Of a stretch of 64,000 nucleotides of DNA, positions 12,740-24,300 are shown one piece after another. Position numbers and translations under genes: made by a program. This stretch comes from Trebouxia sp. TZW2008. Taxonomy: Eukaryota; Chlorophyta; Trebouxiophyceae; Trebouxiales; Trebouxiaceae. Position 1 is the stretch's first letter; every line of letters starts with the position of its first letter. The notes below the pieces were generated by a model. It saw only the letters and a program-made list of their open reading frames with translations, had not been told where the DNA came from and made no database searches. Where the stretch lies: NCBI GenBank assembly GCA_002118135.1, contig BDIU01000089.1, positions 124,001-188,000 of the forward strand, written 5' to 3'.

Positions 12740-12935
12740 ATGCATGCCTTGCGTCTTGATTACACACGGTTTGGCATGGCCGAAAAGCATTCTAGGTGAT
12801 CATTTTCAGGAGGAGACAAGTGTGTCTGCGTCAGGTGTACCCACGGTGCGCTGGAAATATGACTTGCTTGCCCTTGCAGACTGCAACAGTGAGGCAGCAT
12901 GGTCATTGTCCACTTTTGTCTTTCACATGAAGAAT
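12740..12935 (-). pseudogene. Dead copy of transhydrogenase exon 19 (unit 1)
   Basis: Antisense sequence aligns over ~190 bases with exon 19 of the transhydrogenase gene (21352-21522), including the region coding [10 protein letters not shown], but frameshifts and stops interrupt it. The Thr-Met-Gly/Asp-Asn-Pro part is only partly readable. Confidence 0.8.
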
Positions 12936-13402
12936 TTGTGACTTGCTTGGTCAGGTTGCAGCCAGCTTTGCTCAATGATGCATGCATGACAAAGCAGCCA
13001 TTGTAGGTGCAACACATCCTTGCCAGCTCCTCATTTACAATTTGACATGCTACAACTGGCAATGCATTGCACTGCACCGCTATGCACCTGTGAGCAGCAT
13101 TATCTAGCGGCAGTTGAATGAATTTGCTCCTGAACAGCTTCTATGACACTTACAGTTTGATATGCTACAACTGGCAATGCATTGCAGTGGCAGTTGTAGC
13201 ATATCAAACAGACTGCAATGCACTTGTGAGCAACAACATCTGGCAATGATCCAATGATGCTGCTCTTGAACAGCTTAGATGCAAAGCAGAAACCTCAATT
13301 GCATTGGCATGCATTGCAACTACAAGGAAAGGTCCACGTGGTCGCTCACAGCAAGTGGCAGCATAGCTTCGGCTAGAGATCAGGCCAGAAGATCTGACGC
13401 CT

Positions 13403-13620
13403 ACCTCAAGGACAGGCCTGCCAGCAATGATTGTTGGTATCAGCAATGGCAGCAGAGTTGATGGTGTCATTGGCACCCTTGACCAGCCAGCATCAGCCTG
13501 TCTTCTCAAAAGCAGCATTGACTTTCTCCAGCTCAAGTACCACAGCATCAGGCACACCAACCTCAGCCAACGGCACATTCAGCTGGCCAGGAATGCAACT
13601 TGCCAATGTGTCAATGCCAA
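13403..13620 (-). pseudogene. Dead copy of transhydrogenase exon 18 (unit 1)
   Basis: Matches exon 18 (21780-21996). The sequence for AGMPVLE and for the region around [14 protein letters not shown] is recognisable, with indels in the middle. It lies the same distance behind the exon 19 copy as in the intact gene. Confidence 0.8.
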
Positions 13621-15138
13621 CCTGTCATCACAAAATCAACATGCTCAGGTAACATTTGCAGGTAATCCAGCGGGTTGTACATCAGCGACATATCGTATAG
13701 ACTGCACAAAGCTGTTTGAGCTCGTGGCTGACTATGATAGATGCATGCGCACTGATATAGTCAACTTGCCCAGCTTTCCTGAAGTGCTGGTTGACAAGCT
13801 GTCAATGTAGTGTGGTGTTTGCTTTTATCAATTGAGCCAAATGCACAAGTACAGTTCAGTCAAGTGCAGTACTGCACAATTAGTCGAACTGAAGTTGGCG
13901 CCTATGTAAGCGGGCATCAAGCTAGGACTTTCAAATATGGTTTGTTGCTTGGCACAAACCAACAACTCAGGACAATATGCTTTTGGACCATCAAATCTAT
14001 AAAAGGTGAGACATTCAAGGTCGGACCACAAAGCACAGCACAAAGGCAGTGCCTTTTCTGCATGGGCTATGCATGCTTAAGCCAGCCCAATGCGCCAAAG
14101 ACAGAGATCACGGAATTGGCGCCCAAGTTGATGCCAACTTTTTTGACGATGCATACGATACAAATGGAAGTCGGTGCTTTCATTGCAATGAAGGCTACCA
14201 AAATCAGTGATCGGCCTTACGACTGACTTGCAATAGCTATTGCACGTTTGACATGCCCTGTTGAATGATGTGACTAGGCAAGTAAGGCCCTGAGCTGGGC
14301 TGTGAGGTAAGACAGGCTGGCTTGGGACAGGCATCATAGCACGCATTGCTGACTGATGCTGCATGTGATCATGTGAAATCAGGTTGTGCCGTATGACCGA
14401 GACAGATTTGTTGATCACAACACTCACATTGCTGCATGTACACAACTGTCAATGGATGATTGCAAATCATGTAGCCTGAAACATGCGGTGCAAAGATGTT
14501 GCGAGCTACAAAACGTCAATCATATGCAGCAACAACAAGATTACAGCTACACCACCAGACAAAGCATGTACCTTGTTCAACTCACTATTGAGGTCCAAGC
14601 CACACTAGCCTCAGCCTTCAACAGAGAGGTCTTTTGACAGCTGGAAGTTGTCTGCACAGTAGTGAGGCAACAAGCTTGACGTCACAGACAAGTACATTGG
14701 CTGTGTTATCTTAAGGTTGAACTTAGGGATGTTGCCCTGTAACAGAACATATGCTGATGCGTGCAGTGGTATTGAGCTATGTCTTCAAGGAACATAGCAA
14801 CAAGGGTGCAGAGGCAGAGTTACACATTCTGTTGGCCTAGGCTGCCAGGCATTCAGTGATGACATAGAGTGTTTGTACCTTGCTGGAAGCTATAGGACAC
14901 GCATCTGCAATGAGATTAGAGCAGCTGTATGGCATGAATAATCGAACTGCGATTGAAATTTATGCAAGTCTGTACTTGCAAGTGATACTTAAGTACATGC
15001 ACACTGCTCTGCTTGCCTTTTGCATCAGAGCTCCGAGAGTAGTTGCGTGTAGGGCTTGCGTCCAACAGTAATGCCTTCATCATGGGTCCTCACCCGTCGA
15101 CTGATTGCTTGTTGGAAAGTGCCCTGTTCTTCGCTCTG

Positions 15139-16026
15139 CTACTTAACTTTACAGTTTGAGAAACAAGTGTAGTCATCAGGTGCTCCTTGATTTCTGCTAG
15201 GGTGCCACTCAGCAGCTACAGCTGGCCAGTGTGTTTGCAAGGAGTTGCACTTGCAAACAGCTTGGCTGGCGCAAAATGGACAGCCTTTACGCTGTCTGCT
15301 TGTCCTGCTGTAAGGTGTTGCAAGCCATAGATGCTGCTGACGTGCTGGGCACTTATCACACTTCCAACGCACTGGTGTACTGCTGCCCAGTGTCACTTCT
15401 GAGGGGAACATTCCTGCTGCATCATTATGTGTGAAGTCCCACTCCTGTAACAGGTGGTGCTAACATGCTGCAAAAGTTGGATGGGGTGTGTTTGGCTGTC
15501 TATGATGGCCGATGTTGCATTTTGCACAAGCACTCACAGCACGAACCTTGCTCCACGGTGTGTCATTCCAGACATGACTGCATTCAGGACACTTCCAATG
15601 AGCCATTTGGCTTGACTGCGCAGGGATCTGGTCTGCTGTGCATCCATTCTTCACAGCATCCCAGTAGGGCGCCTCTTCAGGGAATTTGGTTGCTAGAGAG
15701 CTGTGCTTGCACAGCTCGTGGCCTGAGCACCGAGGGCAGCTACTGCCCCTGCTTCTGTCAGCTATTGTGGCTTGCCACTCATGCAAACGTCCACCTGGGC
15801 ATTCATGGCAAGTCCACCAGACCTTGCGATGGCTAAACTTCCTGATGACAATGCTGCCCAAATGCTGGTTTGCTATGGGATGCCACTGTTGCTGCAGATG
15901 CAGATCCAGCGCACTGATGTTGGGGCCATGTAAGTGTGCTGGAGTCTCAGTACAGAAAAGCTGGCTTGAAGCACAGAACAAGTAGTTTTGTTTGCATAGT
16001 CCTGCAGTGAAAGACACTGTTGACAA
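15139..16026 (-). pseudogene. DUF4379 zinc-ribbon copy with one nonsense codon
   Basis: Clearly related to the 10957-11919 gene along its length. The only clear lesion is a CAG to TAG change just after HPTFAAC (near 15460), which splits the frame into 15139-15411 and 15460-16026. Cys/His/Trp positions of the repeats on both sides are kept, so inactivation looks recent. Other genes here use TAG as a stop and show no internal TAG, so reassignment is unlikely. Confidence 0.75.
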
Positions 16027-16829
16027 CGGAGCATTTGCCTAAACTTATGCGTTACTTGTCATTGAACCGAAGCCGGGTGCTCACCTGAGCCGTTTGACTG
16101 ACATAGGCGGTGTCGTGATCTCAGCAGCTGAGCAAGCATGCGAGTGCTCGACATCCCCCCTCAGACTGGCACCCCAGCGTTTCAGATGGATACCGTAGGG
16201 AAGTGGCAGTGAAAAGCTCAGCGCTGACGTATCTGCGTCACCTTATCGCAGAGGGCGTTTGACAAAGGCTGCTACTTTTCGTTGCAGGTTCGGAGCTGAA
16301 CCCCGAGAAGAGCAGATTGGCAACCAGCTGAGACTTCGTGATATGCCACGTCCTGTTGAAAAGAAGCACAACCCAGCAAGGCTGGCTAGAGAAGTACTAG
16401 GCAATACGCTCTGCTGAAGCTGAAGGTGCATCAAATTCATGAAATAAATTGACCACCCTTGTACCGAACAGAAGATGAATCGGTGCTTATCGACTGGTGT
16501 CAGCCTGTCTGAGGACATCAAACCTGTCAACGTATGGACTGTCAGCTGCATCACTCTGCATCGCCTTCTGATGTTAGGCACATTGTCAGCCAGGTGGGTT
16601 TTGAAGTCTCTTGGCAAGCCTCGAGGCTGAGACGTTGTAGGCATTTCACCCATGGCACCAGCAAATTGGAAATCTAGACAAAGCATACCAATTCTAAAGT
16701 CAACAGATTGCAGCTTTGACAGGAGAAAATGCATGACATATATCACTTTCGAAGCATTCTGTGCAAGATGTAGCTGTACACATGTCTTCTCTGGCAGATT
16801 CATGTAGCCTCAAGCAATTTTAAGATGCT

Positions 16830-17015
16830 CATTCAATGATTGCCTTGTGTCTTGATTACATATGGTTTGGCGTGGCCGAGAAGCATCTGAGTAATCATTT
16901 TGTGGAAGACAGGGTTGTCTGCGTCGGTTGTACCCATGATGCGCTGCACAAAGATGATTGCCCTTGCAGCCCTGCAACGGTGAGGCAGCATGGTCGACAT
17001 CCACATTTGTCTTTC
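16830..17015 (-). pseudogene. Dead copy of transhydrogenase exon 19 (unit 2)
   Basis: Antisense reads a degraded exon 19 with ADNPVF partly preserved (DADNPVF) and QMLLG still legible. Indels break the frame before it. Confidence 0.85.
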
Positions 17016-17324
17016 ATGTGATTTTGTGACTTGCTTGAATAGGTTGCAGCTAGCATTGCTCAATGATGCATGTATGACAAAGCAGCCATTGCAGATGCAC
17101 AACATTCTTGCCAGCTCCTCATTTGCACTCTGATCTGCTGCAATTGGCAGTGCATTGCATCACCCCGGTGTTCACTTGTGAGATGCGATGATTGAATGAC
17201 ATTGTTTATTGAAAAGCTTAGATGCAAAAACACAAACTAAGTAGCACTGGCAAGCACTGCAACTACGAAGAAAAGATTATGTGCTCGCTCCTAGCAAGTG
17301 CCATCACAGAAGTCAGGTCAGGTT

Positions 17325-17530
17325 CTGAAGCCTACCTCAAGAATAGGCATGCCAGCAATGACATCTTTAAGGTCAGCCACTGCAGCAGAGTTGATGGTGT
17401 CATTGACACCAATGTCAGGGTCACATCTGTCTCCTTGAAGTCGGCGCTGATCTCATCCACCCCAAAAGTTGTCATGAGCCACATCAGCCTTGGCCAGCAG
17501 CACATTTAGCTGGCTGCTGCATGCAACCTG
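17325..17530 (-). pseudogene. Dead copy of transhydrogenase exon 18 (unit 2)
   Basis: Aligns with exon 18: the sequence for the conserved end (IAGMP) and for the NDTINSAA region is visible, with a deletion in the centre. A short exon 16 relic follows at 18405-18475. Confidence 0.8.
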
Positions 17531-18689
17531 TTGTCAATAGATGAAAGCCAACCTGTCATCACAAAACATGCTGCTTCATAGCACAGCTTGTGCAAGAATT
17601 CTGATCTGACGCTTTGGAGTTCTATGGCAAAGTGCTTAGGCAAGTCATCTGACCTGCTGCTAAAAATGAGTCACTAGCAAACATGCATATACATGACATC
17701 TGTGCAGCTGCAGTGCTTTGCCTTACTATGCCAAGCTGAAGCACCCTGTTTTCTTATATTTGCAGGTATCAGAGCGAGCTGTTTTCAGTGACATGTTGCA
17801 TTGACTAAACAAAGCTGCTTGAGCTCATTGCTGGCTGTAACAAGTGCGTACGCACACAATTTGCGCAGCGTTTGTGGTTTGCTGATCTTCAAGCTGTCCT
17901 GGCAATGCCATCAGCGCTCCTGCCAATTGAGCCAGATACACAGAGACACTTCAGTCAGAATGACTCTTGACACATAGGTCTGACTAGAACTTGGGGCCTC
18001 TGTAAGCAAGCTATCAAGCTGGGACTTTCAGAGCATGTTTGATTGCTTGGGGCAGACAAACAAGTCTGTGGTGTTGTTAAAGTGGCAGTGAAGCAGGGGC
18101 TATGACACACATCACCAGCGGAATCAGCTTTTTACACGGCTAGGCAAGTCCAAGGCGCACACAAGACAGGTTGCAAACTCAATCTTACGCCAAAGCCTCG
18201 AATGACAACGTGTGGACTGCACACTTCAAAGTTTGTCCTGGGAGTGCAGTGAAGGTTACCACAGTGTGTGATCACTTGACAGCACCTAGTTCACTTTTGA
18301 CATGCATTGTTGAATGAAGGTAGGCGAGTGAGTGTAGCCCTGAGTAGAGCAAGAAAGGCCGGCTTGAGAGAAGCCAATGAGAGCACTCACCAACATCAGC
18401 AAACTGCAGCCGGCATGAAGCACTTGCTGCACAATGTAACCCGCTGTAGCTTTTCAACAATGTGATCCCCGCTGGCCTGTTTGCATCTGAAAGCAAACAG
18501 CTGTCAACACATCAGAGCAGACCATGGGCTTGCCCAACAGGCAAGGCACAGTCATTGCAACTGCTCATACACTGCTCATACACTGCTCAATGCCGCTGCA
18601 TGCAATCTGATGACGATATGGTCTGTTCATGCCCTGGTGCAAGTCACAACAAACTGCAGTCAGGTCAGAAGAGCTGTAAAGCATGAGGA

Positions 18690-21000
18690 TCCTTGTTCCA
18701 TCAAGAAGTCACATATTGTACTGCACTACCCTATGTGGGAGACACTAGCCCGTCCAAAGCAAGCCAAAACTAAATGGGACGTCAAGTTTATGGTCATAGC
18801 GAACGAGCAAGGTCTAACAGAGTTTCTGAAACAAGATCTGCTGTCCTCGGGCTTCATCAAAGCCGCGCAAAACCGCGAGGACCAAGTGATCAGGGTCAAG
18901 AACACTCTTGGCAAGAGAAACAGCATTACACCACAGCCTCAGCAAGTGCCGAAAGGACTGCACGCACCAAGCAAATTCAACAAAGTAAGCTGCTGCCCGA
19001 CGCGCAGCTGGCGATCACAAGACATCGAACCACAAAAGTTGCCAGGCGAAATGACAAAGCCAGGCCTTTACAACGCCCGCTTCCCCTGGGGGGGGAGCAC
19101 CCAAAACCGCGCACAAATTTGCCTCAATGTCAGTACATTACTAGTGTAGCCCACACAAAGTGCATCGCAACCCCCACAAAACTGCACACATAGTGTGGGC
19201 AAACCCCCGGATTGTCAGAGGCCCTGTAGAGGCCTGGACAAAGCCCATAGGGTTGAAGCACAAGCCACATGAGATCATCTACACAGATGGAAGCAACAGA
19301 CAGATCACTGACACAGGCATCACGATCGGATCTGGGGTCTATCGAGAAGCAGAAGCAGATCAAATGAAACTAACAGTGTGCTCATGCAAGCAAGGGATAC
19401 TCAACACCATCACAAGGGCTGAGCTAGCTGCCATATTGGTGGCACTCACCTTCTGTAGGCCCCACCACGACGAAAAGATTGCAACAGACTCCAAGTGCAG
19501 CATGGACAAAATAGCAAAACATCTCAGAAACCCCATGCTGACCACTAACGACTGCCATCAGCCCATGTTGCAAGCCATTGTACAACTGCTGGTTGCTAGA
19601 GCCAAATCTGGACATGAAACTACCCTCATGAAAGTCAAGTGGCACATAGGCATCGCAGGCAATGAAATGGCAGACAAGCTAGCAAACCAGGCTGCATGTC
19701 AGACTGCAGAAGAAAGACGGTGTGATGTAGACGTATCAAGTGAACACCTGGAGGACCTAAGATACAAATTCTGGCCCAAACAACAAACCAAACAGAGAGA
19801 CAAGAATGGAGCTGAATGCAGTCAGTGGCAATACGTTAGAGACTTGAAAAGCTCCCTCAAAACAGCAGTACACAACAAGCTGAGGCTCGGACAAAGCAAT
19901 CAAGAGTCAATGTACTTTAGAGCATGGCAGGATATACTCCAACATATTACCCCAGAATATAGCAACACCTTTTGGAATGCACCACAAATAAGCGATTACA
20001 TGATCACAAATTTGTTGAAAACAAGACAGGGCAACACATGGAACATGAAGCTAGCATTGCAAAGGAAAATGGCATACAGAAAGGGACTTCCAAAAGCAGT
20101 AGATGATAAGTGTCCAATGTGCCATCTGTCAGACTCTGCAGGACACATAACAGGAGAATGCGCACACAAAGAAAAGAAGGCACTATACATTTCCAAACAC
20201 AACACAGCAATGAGAAAAGTGCTCAAAAAGATTGCGCAAGGCCGCCTAGGAGCACACTACATCATTGCAGATGTGGGCAAAATGGAAAGCCTGCAGCAAC
20301 TTGGGGTACACATCAAGCAAATCCCAGAATTTGTCATGCATGATGATACAAACAGCAGTCAAGAAGAACAAGAACAGACAGAAACACCTGAAAGAGACAG
20401 AATGAGACCGGACATCATGCTTGTAGAATGGACAGCCACAGAGCGTGAAATGTACATGACAGGGAAAGCCATGCCGATGTTGGGCTCCAAAGTGGAAGGC
20501 AATTTACCAAGGAAAATATGGATTGTGGAAGGTGGATACTGCACGGACACCCAACACACAGACAAATACACCCGTAAAGAGCAGCGACATGCAAAACTAC
20601 AAACATTGCTCAAACAACAGGGATACGAAGTGATACTCCTGCCTGTTGTACTCGGTGTGACAGGTGCAATCTACAAGACAAATGTGATGGCACTGAACAC
20701 ACTTGGCATTGAGAGAGACAAAGCAAAGAAAATGCTGAAAGTTTTACATTTACATGCCGTGTTGACCCACCATACCATCATAAAACTGAGAAGAAAGCTC
20801 GAGAACACCAAGATTTCTAAAACAACGATTCATCGTTTCGGAAACAGAGGAAGTGCACGACACAAGTGTTTGATCCTCATTAGCTGCGCCTTTCTGCTGC
20901 TGGTTGCTCTTGAAGAGCAATAAAGGGACGCCACGGTCTATCCGAGGCTTCTCAAACACGCCTAACGGCGTAGACTTTTTCTTTTCTTTTCTCCTACAGG
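18690..21000 (+). mobile_element. 5'-truncated non-LTR retrotransposon
   Basis: Contains the RNase H and C-terminal part of a LINE polyprotein, but no reverse transcriptase palm motifs. The left part (18690-19160) reads in a different frame and is probably the damaged RT/RNase H linker. The right end is a short UTR with an AATAAA-like AGCAATAAAG and a pyrimidine-rich tail just before 21000. No target-site duplication could be fixed. It interrupts the tandem array between unit 2 and the intact transhydrogenase gene. Confidence 0.8.
19160..20923 (+). CDS. LINE polyprotein fragment: RNase H, zinc knuckle, REL-like nuclease
   Basis: The open frame begins inside the element, so its nominal start is not a real N-terminus. 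Residues ~37-190 form a type I RNase H with all four acidic positions visible: IYTDGS, RAELAAI, ATDSKCSM and GNEMADKLAN. About residues 310-340 hold a CPMC..H..C knuckle (CPMCHLSDSAGHITGEC), usual at the end of algal LINE polyproteins. The last 160 residues contain RPDIMLVEW, then IWIVEGGYCTDT..Y..K and LLPVVLGVTGAIYK, consistent with a PD-(D/E)xK restriction-like endonuclease. RNase H plus REL-type nuclease resembles Dualen/RandI elements of chlorophytes; that family label is inference. Codon use is A-rich compared with host exons. Confidence 0.8.
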   Translation: MHRNPHKTAHIVWANPRIVRGPVEAWTKPIGLKHKPHEIIYTDGSNRQITDTGITIGSGVYREAEADQMKLTVCSCKQGILNTITRAELAAILVALTFCRPHHDEKIATDSKCSMDKIAKHLRNPMLTTNDCHQPMLQAIVQLLVARAKSGHETTLMKVKWHIGIAGNEMADKLANQAACQTAEERRCDVDVSSEHLEDLRYKFWPKQQTKQRDKNGAECSQWQYVRDLKSSLKTAVHNKLRLGQSNQESMYFRAWQDILQHITPEYSNTFWNAPQISDYMITNLLKTRQGNTWNMKLALQRKMAYRKGLPKAVDDKCPMCHLSDSAGHITGECAHKEKKALYISKHNTAMRKVLKKIAQGRLGAHYIIADVGKMESLQQLGVHIKQIPEFVMHDDTNSSQEEQEQTETPERDRMRPDIMLVEWTATEREMYMTGKAMPMLGSKVEGNLPRKIWIVEGGYCTDTQHTDKYTRKEQRHAKLQTLLKQQGYEVILLPVVLGVTGAIYKTNVMALNTLGIERDKAKKMLKVLHLHAVLTHHTIIKLRRKLENTKISKTTIHRFGNRGSARHKCLILISCAFLLLVALEEQ

Positions 21001-21038
21001 ATGTGCGCAACATACCTAGCTAGGTATGTTGCGCACAT
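21001..21038. repeat. Perfect 38-bp palindrome
   Basis: Two 19-base arms, ATGTGCGCAACATACCTAG and its exact complement, with no spacer. It lies immediately after the retrotransposon's 3' tail and downstream of the transhydrogenase stop on the other strand, so it could be a strong hairpin in either transcript. Confidence 0.95.
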
Positions 21039-21351
21039 GCATGCTTGTATGTGCATTTGTCAGCATGATATTGTCCATGCTGGCAAATGAGAAAGATTTT
21101 GCGGCCATTGTCAGGTGTTGCATGCCTTTTCCGCAATGATCATTTTGCAAATTTTCCAGCAAATACTACGGCAGCAGTGGAAAATGCATATGAACGGCGA
21201 TTACCTGGATATGTTGGATAGTCAATTCATACAAGGCAGATCAAAGATCTTGTGCCGCAGAGCATGAAATAACCATATGACACAGATCATTTCCCAAAGC
21301 ATTTTGTGTGCACCAAGTATTTGTGTGATGTTACAACAGCTACACGTAGCT

Positions 21352-24300
21352 TCATGAAATATTGAAGTGCTCGTTAACTTTTGTCTTGAGCTGATCACAC
21401 ATTTGTTTGGCATCACCAAGGAGCATTTGTGTGTTATCCTTGTAGAAAACTGGATTGTCTGCGCCAGCATAGCCTGTACCCATGGTACGCTTCATGACGA
21501 TTACTTGCTTGCTTTTCCAGACCTGCAGCAGTGAGGCAGCATTGTTGTCCACCTTTGTCTTTCAAGTGAAATTGTGTTGCCTAGGGGTGGTGTAGCAGTG
21601 TGAGGAATTAGCACCTCGCCATCTAGCTAGCAATGCTTTTTACCCATTCGCGCCCTGTAACAGGTGGATTGATGGCAGCCAGCCCTGCTCAATGCTACAT
21701 GTATGATAGAGTCAGGACATCAAGTGGCAACATAGCATCAGCAGATCTAGATGATCAACTCAGGTGAAGTAACAATTACCTCAAGGACAGGCATGCCAGC
21801 AATGACACTGTTGGGATCGTCCACAGCAGCAGAATTGATGGTGTCGTTGGCGCCAATGACCAGGGTCACATCTGTCTCCTCAAAATCAGCGTTGATTTCG
21901 TCCATCTCAAACACCACATCATAAGGCACACCAGCCTCGGCCAGCAGCACATTCAGCTGACCAGGCATGCGGCCAGCCACTGGGTGAATACCAAACCTGC
22001 CACCACACAATCAGATTGTCATCTTGACACTCCCTTCTTCCGATTTCTTACTACGTTACAAGCGCTAGCTTGTCACATGAGGTTTTGGAGCACACCTTTG
22101 GCCGATGCAATGCTCTTATGTGTACTTATTCCATGACAAAAGTGCCATAGGGCGAACATCAAAGCTGCCATGGCAACAAATTGAGAGCATGACTGTTGCT
22201 GATATCCTCTTCTGATGTCCTAGGTTGTACAACAAATACACTGAGGCACATCGCCTGACCTAATATTGTGTATCGCTGATGACCAGCAGAGATGCTGGTG
22301 TTCAGACATGTGCAAACAAGTGCTGTCAGAGCTCTGCTCAGTCAATTTCCAGTCGAATGGTGTGTCAAATGGTGAGTCAAATGGTAAGTCAAATGGTACA
22401 AGTCATGCTCTGCTGAATAATGCCCAGCAGATGAACTGCAAACCCCAAATCGTACATGATAACGATTTTTGACATGAGCACAACCCTGGCGTCGGTGCAA
22501 TGTTGCAGACGTTACCACATCAGGGGATCATTTGAGTCAATGCAGCAATCTCACTATGCTGACTGTACTGCGCAATCTGATGACACCATGCATGAGTACT
22601 GCACAGCTGATCAGCGTGAAGTACACGCCAGACAAAGTTCCAGGGCTCATCTGCAAGATTCAGTCACAAAATGATATAGTTGTCTCTTTGGGACTCCAAA
22701 CCTGATCTTGATGTCTTTGGACGTGAGAGTCTTGACAAGGTCTGCAATGGCGTACTGGGCGCTAGCCACAGCCAAACCATAGCCCGGCACAATAATGACG
22801 CTACGGGCATTTGTGATGGAGTCCACAGCGCCGTTGATGTCAGTCTCCTGGTGCTGCAGAGCTTCTCCCTTCTCTTCTACCTCCTTTGTTGTGATGGTGT
22901 ACCCACCCAGAATGACATTTGCCAAGGACCTGTTCATGGCCTGCAGCAGTGCAAGTTGCATATTTGGTACCAAGCTGACACACCTTTTATGTAGCTAGGG
23001 AGGGGGGGGGGCTGGGGGGTTGAACTAGCTGTGCATCAGGAAGATGTTGAATGCACTCAGCTATTGGACTCAATGCATGGGTCCGCTATTGCACATTTTT
23101 GTCAAATGCCACATTTCCATGTGCAAGCAACTTCTGCAACAGCAACTCCTGCAAGCAACTGCAATAGTTTGCTAACTTCTGAGCTCCCATTGTGTCACTG
23201 ACTGTCTTCCGCCGCTTGGCATTCAAGGTAAAAGCGCTTAGAGTCATGTCCAAAGCCAAGTTTTACATGTATCTATGCTGTCAAGCCAGCAGGTCGCAAA
23301 CATGGTAACAGCATGCATCAGGTGCAAGCTGAAGTGCTTAATGCTTGTAACACCGACTAAATTGACAAAACCACCAAAAGTGACAAAAATCTACAGGCAA
23401 CAGACAAGCACAACTCCAAATCAAGCAACTAGGACCTTAGATGAGGGTGGGTGGGCGACCAAGGGACTGACCTTGCACATGATGTAGGACAGGATGGCCC
23501 CTGATGAGCCAATGAGGGCGCCCACCACCGTTAGCAGGTCATTACCCAACATGAAGCCCTCGGCACACAGCGCATAACCGCTGTAGCTATTCAGCAGCGT
23601 GATAACCACTGGCATGTCCGCACCTGCATGCACACAGCAATCAGTACATCACAGCAGAGCGTTAAGTTGGTCAACATACCTGCTATAGCTGTTTAGCAGA
23701 GTGTTAACCACCGGCATGTCTGCAGCTGCATGCACACAGATGTCAGCACATCATGGCAGGGCATGAGGCTGCCTGCCGTGCATACCTGCTGCAAGGTGCA
23801 TAGTGCTTCAGCCACTCTGTGCGCTAGCATATAGCCAGAGCTGTTGTTCAGGATCTTGACCATTGCTGAGCATTTTCTCGCTCAATACAGCTGTATTGCA
23901 CCCAATGCATGGCTGCTGCAACTTTGCAGGTTTTGAAATGCCATGGGCATATTGGCCTGATTGCCTTTGACATGATTGACAACAGGGGCGCAAGTCACCA
24001 CACGTGAGCTGTGCAATTGAAGCAAGCAGCATAAGTCAGATCATGTACACCCACCTCCTATGGTTGCAGTCACGTGGGCCCTCATGAACCCCTCCCCCCC
24101 CGCAGGGCGGTAGTGGCCCCCAGGGCAGCCACCCGCATGTACACAGCAGCATCAGCGACATGCCTGAGCTGTACAACAGCAACAAACAGACCTACCTCCA
24201 ATGGATGCAGTCATGTGGCCCCCCATGACCCCCTTGAGGGCGGCGGTAGCCCCCGGGGCAGCCACCCGCATGTACGCAGTAGCGTCAGTGACATGCCTGA

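Larger units (their letters stand above)
10935..14440 (-). repeat. Segmental duplication, unit 1
   Basis: Direct diverged copy of 15030-18490, offset about 4.1 kb. It contains a DUF4379 gene at its left and dead copies of the last transhydrogenase exons to the right. Matched anchors include 11919/16026 (gene start), 12151/16216 (CTCAGCGCT), 12770/16862 and 13915/18013. The same exons, intact, lie at 21352-23623. Confidence 0.8.
15030..18490 (-). repeat. Segmental duplication, unit 2
   Basis: Second direct copy of the DUF4379 plus transhydrogenase-3' segment. Its right end, with an exon 16 relic at 18405-18475, abuts the retrotransposon that separates it from the intact transhydrogenase gene. 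Confidence 0.8.

Noticed and set aside
15457..15465. In-frame TAG where the paralogue has Gln, hinting at TAR=Gln as in some ulvophyte algae
   Set aside because: Rebuilt exons of the other genes contain no internal TAG or TAA, and TAG ends the zinc-finger and E2 genes at the expected place.
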